A stretch of 64,000 nt of DNA from Coprinellus micaceus (lineage: Eukaryota; Basidiomycota; Agaricomycetes; Agaricales; Psathyrellaceae): positions 868,001 to 932,000 of the forward strand of contig OX596336.1 of the NCBI GenBank assembly GCA_951394405.1, written 5' to 3'. Made by a program: the position numbers and the translations under genes. The notes below the pieces were generated by a model, which worked only from the letters and a program-made list of their open reading frames with translations, made no database searches and was not told the DNA's origin. Shown here piece after piece: positions 59,138 to 64,000 of the stretch (position 1 is its first letter; each line of letters opens with the position of its first letter).

Positions 59138-60490
59138 ATGACTGTCGGAACGAAGATTGGATTGGAGACGGCTCGGAGTGAACCTGACACGGCGTTGGCT
59201 GGACAGAGGGACGAATTGTATCACTGGGAGAACGTTTCGTTCCTCGTACGTGCCACATTTAATCAATCTGGTTATGTACTCACCCCTTGGTATGTACCTT
59301 TTTTTTTTTTCTTTACATCAGGTTGAAGGCTTCCTTTTCCGGGTTCCGAGGTACCACTTTATCGTGGGATCGGAGTGGTTCGCGACCAAGTACCTTCGTG
59401 TCGTCGAGGACTGGACAACAGTCTCCGGAGCGAGTGACACTGAGCGCCCATCCCATGATAAAGCCGCTGCGAACGATACCGTAGTAGTTTTGGAGGACGT
59501 CGCCGCATCGCAGTTCCGCACCTTCCTCAAGCTCCTCTTTCCGATGTACGCACGCATTTCCGCGCCGGTACCTGCCCTCCCATCCGTCACCATATGCTGA
59601 TCATGGGGGGTAGACATTCCACGTCCACCACCCTCACCCTCACGAAGCCCGAATGGCTGACCATCCTCACCCTCTCCACCCGCTGGCACTTCCTCGAATT
59701 CCGGGGTCTTGCGATCCGGCACCTCCATCCCCAAATGACCGACCCCATCGAGATGATTCGGGTGGGGCGAGCAGAGTACGTCCCTCGATGGGTCGCCGCT
59801 GGCTACGCGGCGCTCGTCGGCAAGTCGGATGTTATCAGCGAAGAGGAGAGCGAGGCGATTGGAGACAGGACGGCTGTTCGCTTGTATATCATTCGACACG
59901 AGTTGGCGTCCCGCTGCGTCGACGTGGATCGGGAGGAGCGAAGTGGTATCCCTGAGCTTCTTGGTCTCAAGTTCGCTGAGGAGTTGAGAACTCTGAAGTT
60001 GATGGAAGACCAGAGGAAGTCGGAGGCTGAGGTTAGACGTGAGAGGGAGGAGGCTGAAGCGGAGAGGGAGGGATTAGCCCAAGAGGAGAGGATAAGGTTA
60101 GCTGAAGAGGCAGAGAGGGTAAGGTTAGCCCAAGAGGAGGAGAGGATAAGGCCAGCCAAAAAGGCAGAGAGGAAAAGGCTAGCCAAAGAGGCAATTGCGC
60201 ACCAATTGCAGGAGAAATTGAGAAGAATTGAAGAGGAGAAACGGGTCGCAAAACTTAAAGTTGAGGAGGAAGTACGGCAGGCGCAGGTCGGGGCCAAGAC
60301 GAAGGAGGAGGAAGACAAGACGAAGGAGGAGGAAGGGAAGAAGAAGAATGAAGCTATTGTGGGCCCACGTCGGGTGCCGCCCGCATCAACTGCAGCTCCC
60401 CCCAGCTCTCGGCCCGCACCCCCTAACAAAAGCAACTCTAGAGCGCGAGGACTTACGTTCGGCGACCTTTTGAAAGAATTGTCAGGATGA
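59138..60490 (+). CDS. BTB/POZ-domain protein with charged coiled-coil tail, copy 1
   Basis: ATG at 59138 (MTVGTKIGLETARSEPD). Inferred exons: 59138-59245, 59322-59545 and 59614-60490. The BTB fold shows VEGFLFRVPRYHFIVGSEWF, VVVLEDVAASQFRTFLKLLF, and after the intron LTLTKPEWLTILTLSTRWHF plus EFRGLAIRHL. The second half (about residues 240-360) is a long Glu/Lys/Arg coiled coil with degenerate AQEEERIRLAEEAER repeats. The last 40 residues are Pro-rich and end LTFGDLLKELSG. BTB domains mediate dimerisation or cullin-3 binding; the role here is unknown. It is paralogous to the next gene. Confidence 0.85.
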
Positions 60491-60820
60491 TGACGCACTG
60501 CCCTCGTTTTGCTGTTACGTCCAGTCTGAGGCGCACCACGATGGTCTTGACAATGGCCGAATTCCTGTTTTAATGCGATGTATGAATACAGCCCTGCATA
60601 GCGTTGTGTCTAGGAGTACTTAAGTCTCGAGCCGCCCACGAATTAGAGGTAAGAATCGGTGAGCACCGGTCTCGAACACCTGGACCTTCTCTTTTTGCCT
60701 CATGTCTAATTTAACCTTGTTGTCTAACTCAGAATGCACATTATGATAAGGGGTGGGCGCTCCTTCTATCACGCCACACTCTCTCACACCATCACCCCTT
60801 CGCTAGTCTAGTTGGTATCG

Positions 60821-62835
60821 ATGGCTAGCGCTAGCGAGGACAGCGACTTGAAGGCAGTGAGAGTGTCTGCCGAGCAGACTGCATTGAAGGATGAAGTCTA
60901 CTACTGGCTCGATAACACTCGTTTCCTGGTGAGTCCATCTGTCCCGCACACCGAATTTGCCAATATGGTCTGACCTGGGTCAAGGTTCAAGGTGTTCTCT
61001 TCAGAGTACCTCGGCTCCCATTCATGCTGGGATCCAGATACTTTACAGAGAAGCATAGACTCCGCCACAACACAGACGGCGCCGAGCCGATAATTCACTT
61101 ACAGTCCGTCACGGCTGCCCATTTTCGAGTCTTCCTCAAGTTCTTGTTCCCTATGTACGTCCCGTTCTCAGATGATACGGAAGTGTCAGACTCATACATC
61201 CATCGTAGGCCCTCCAATAAGCCAATCGAATCGATCTTCACCAAGTTGGAATGGATCACGATCCTACACCTCTGCACCGTGTGGCACTTCCCCGAGTTCC
61301 GCAAGCTCGCTATCCAGAACCTGGATGGTAAACTTACGGAACTCGAGCTGATCCACTTCGGCCGGGCGCTTTATATCCCAGTGTTCGTCCTGGAGGGGTA
61401 CAGAGCGATCGTCGACCGGCCGAAGGCAAAAATCATAACGAAGGAAGAGGCGGCAGCCATTGGTCACAAGTCGGTGAACAAGTTGTGGACTATCAGGTAT
61501 CAGGTTCAGGTCTCTGGCGTAGTGTGCGATGAGAAGGCACTGGGTCGCGAGCTGCATGAGAGCTTTGCCGAAGAGTTGGCGGAGTTGGAGGGATACGAAG
61601 AAGAAGGCCGTATAAACGCTGAGGACAAGAGCGAATGGGCAAACGTCAGTGGGGAAGCAGTCGACGAAGGAGAAGATCCATCGGGTACAGCCAGCTCGGC
61701 GACGGCTCATGTGGAGAAAATGAAAGGCGACGGCGGGGCAGCTCCAGAGCCGCCCGCAGGTCCTGGGGGCTGGGATATAACACAAGAAGATGTAGGCCAG
61801 TGGGTGGCGAGTGACGGAGAACCTGGCTCACCTGCAAGTCATCCAGAGCAGCAGGATATGAAGCAAAGCGACGCGGGGAAGTGGGGAGCGAGCAATGGAG
61901 AACCGCAGCCGGAAACGGAGCAAGTCCGGCTGACTCGAAGCCTTGAGAACCTGAAAGAAGAGGAGCAAGGGATAGTGAAGCGAATCCAAGAGGTCCAATC
62001 ATGGAAGTTCACGCCGGAAGCCATGGAGAATCTTGCTGCAGTGAGCCAAGCGAGGAAGGAACGAATGGAAGCGGAGTTGAAGGAGATTGAAGAGGCGAAA
62101 CTGGCTGAGGAGGGATTGACGAAGGATCTAGAAGGAGCCGACGAGACGTCCATGCCTGACCTTTGGACTCAGCTGGCGGAAGCGAAGGGTCGGCGTGAAT
62201 CGCTGGAACAGCACCATCAGGACAACAAGGGGAAGGAAAATGGCCAATTTATCAAGTGGAAGAAAGAGGGGAAAAAGGGCAAAGAAACCGAACTGGTGAA
62301 GCTGAACGCAGAGCTACTTAGATGCCAGAGGAAAGTATGGGAGGTGGAGGGCCAGTTGAAAAAGGTCGACCAGCTTGATGAAGACAGTACCGTGGATGCT
62401 AGTCGCGGGAAGGCGGAGCAAGCAGCAGATGCTGGAGAAACCAGTGCAGAATTTAGGAAGGCGGTCGATGGGCAAGTCAGACCTCCCGCTGGTCGCGAAG
62501 GGGGAGTCGGGAGCGACGACCAGAGGTCTGATAGGCTGAGGGTACTTGAAGAGGAAGAAAGGCGCGTACAGCAAATGAAACGGACGCAGGTGGAGCGGGA
62601 AGCAAAATTGAAGGTGCAGGAGGCGCGATACTCTCGAAAGTTGGCGATCGCCGAACGTCTTCTCAGACAGCCAGGGTCTAGCTTGCCCAAGACGATCCAA
62701 AAGACTGAGAGAAGAAAGGTGGCATCTACGAAGAAGCTTCACGCAACTCGAACGGAGCTCGTGGAGGTCAACCAACTGTTAGAAATGGTCCAAGGAGAAC
62801 AGGATCGGTTGGAAAACGAGAAACGTCTGCTTTGA
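60821..62835 (+). CDS. BTB/POZ-domain protein with long coiled-coil tail, copy 2
   Basis: ATG at 60821 (MASASEDSDLKAVRVSAE). Inferred exons: 60821-60928, 60985-61154 and 61209-62835, with the same intron positions as copy 1. The BTB segment: VQGVLFRVPRLPFMLGSRYF, SVTAAHFRVFLKFLF, FTKLEWITILHLCTVWHF, EFRKLAIQNL. The roughly 430-residue tail has two related acidic units (DITQEDVGQWVASDGEP and DMKQSDAGKWGASNGEP), then extended coiled coil to LENEKRLL and the stop. The tail differs fully from copy 1, so only the BTB half is conserved. Confidence 0.85.
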
Positions 62836-63317
62836 TCATATGTGCTTCAAGGAATGACTTACGAATTGCTGAAATGAAACTCAATTAGTGCACATCAGAC
62901 CCTCCGCAGAACAAAGCCTATAGCCAGTGGGTTCAGGGCGCTTAAGCGCCCACAGCCGGCCAGCGCCGAATCGAAGCCACATATCAAAGGGAACGAGTTC
63001 AGGACATAAGGTTGGTACCAACGCGTAAGGCGCCTACTCTGCTGCGTGACCTCGAGTACTTCAGCTTCTATTTGGTATTTGGCACGCCCCCGTACGAACT
63101 CCAAACTGTGATAGTCGTTTTCTAGACGCGCCATCGCCCGTCGGCTCGTCCCCAGCGCTCGAAACAGTGTCGCGTTGTTCGGACGACTCTACGCTTCACG
63201 CCCTACGCGTCTCGGACGCCTCAATGTTCCCTCCTCCTTCTCCCCTTCATATCTCTCTGCCTCTGCCTCTTTACCCCAATCCTCCAAGCTCATTGTAGCT
63301 CATTTCGGCGGTCACAT
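62836..63317. other. 3' spacer of the BTB gene, nothing recognised
   Basis: Short frames only, with no domain, TIR or RNA gene seen. Confidence 0.5.
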
Positions 63318-63436
63318 CCGCCGAGTCAAGCACCCTGCCATCTTCCCGATACCTCAAGCCCACCCAAGCGAGTCAAGCCAATCTTCCGCCGAACTCACCG
63401 AGTAGTCCGAGAAGTCCTCCTGGTGCCCAAACTCCG
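63318..63436 (+). repeat. Dispersed repeat, inverted relative to 25711-25830
   Basis: Matches the minus strand at 25711-25830. It lies about 110 bp from the larger dispersed repeat at 63546. Confidence 0.6.
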
Positions 63437-63545
63437 TGGGGCCGTGAAGTCCTTCCTCTGTCCACATAGCAGTTGAATCCTCTTTTCTGCTGAATTGCAC
63501 AGTCGCACGGGCCCATCGTAATTACATCGCTGTCGAGCAGGCTAA

Positions 63546-64000
63546 CCTTGCGCTCGCTTTGGTTCACCTCGGGAGCGGGCGCCTATCAAGGCCGTCGGCC
63601 CTGTATAACCGAAGGGCTTCCTACCCATCCTCACCCGTCCTCTTGCCTCCGGGCTTTCGTGCCCAAAAGTCAGAGAGGGGCGACATTTCCAGCGCATAAT
63701 AATCGTAGGCAAGCCAATTTTGCGGCAAATAAAAATATATATCAGGATAGGGGGCAGCCAACGGCACAGCCCTCTGATCATCACCATCCGCGTCTCAAGG
63801 TCACAGATGTGTAGCCCCTGACCATACACGAGGGTAAGCGCCCGGAAAGCTTGAATGAGACTTGAGCTTTTTAGGGCGCCCTCGTGGTCTTCACATCTCT
63901 TGCTGTGACGACAACGACGACAACCGTCACTTTCTCCACTTCTGCTTATCGTGATTACGACGGTGCACGTTTGCTTTCACGACTACCACGACCGGCGCTG
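63546..64000 (-). repeat. Dispersed repeat, inverted copy of 33511-33940
   Basis: The reverse complement aligns with 33511-33940 from CAGCGCCGGTCGTGG to AAAGCGAGCGCA, with scattered substitutions and small gaps. It runs off the right edge of the window. Confidence 0.75.

Overview
The window looks like a piece of an Agaricomycete (mushroom-forming basidiomycete) nuclear genome. The signs are very short GT..AG introns (about 45-60 nt) in almost every gene, a Kyakuja-Dileera-Zisupton (KDZ) transposase with a TET/JBP-type dioxygenase gene nearby, a large family of HSPA12-like Hsp70 ATPases, a NACHT-type NLR and fungal BTB proteins. No prokaryotic-style operons, CRISPR arrays, rRNA or tRNA genes were recognised.

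Region 1 (1-22.5 kb) is a stack of mobile elements. A decayed KDZ transposase gene (65-5315) is cut by a 1,249-bp solo LTR (target duplication TATTC) and by a 417-bp hAT-type MITE (duplication GGTGCATC). Just downstream lies a 3.16-kb element with two apparently identical 1,006-bp inverted arms. After an unrecognised gene, itself split by a 91-bp hairpin MITE, comes a TET/JBP-like 2-oxoglutarate/Fe(II) dioxygenase gene on the minus strand. Next is a decayed hAT transposase gene, interrupted by a TIR element that is in turn interrupted by a second member of the long-armed family (14597-17177). A tyrosine-recombinase retroelement remnant (RT, RNase H, integrase) follows, split by a copia element with intact 383-bp LTRs whose interior is mostly foreign sequence.

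Region 2 (22.9-52 kb) is an array of HSPA12-like Hsp70 genes, six in tandem on the minus strand (copies A-F). It also holds an orphan terminal exon, a truncated copy on the plus strand (G), a coiled-coil gene of unknown role and a NACHT NLR gene transcribed divergently from copy G. Copies A and D are recent duplicates including introns and promoters. Copy C is broken, and copy E has altered phosphate-binding loops.

Region 3 (53-64 kb) is closer to ordinary gene space: a mitochondrial carrier (SLC25), a REX4-like RNA exonuclease, and two tandem BTB genes with long coiled-coil tails plus a BTB remnant. A 1,000-bp inverted-repeat element sits between the carrier and REX4. The right edge carries inverted copies of two repeats also found at 25.7 and 33.5 kb.

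The observations most worth following are the undescribed long-inverted-arm element family with CACCTCAG termini, the KDZ-TET/JBP association, and the Hsp70 array next to an NLR.
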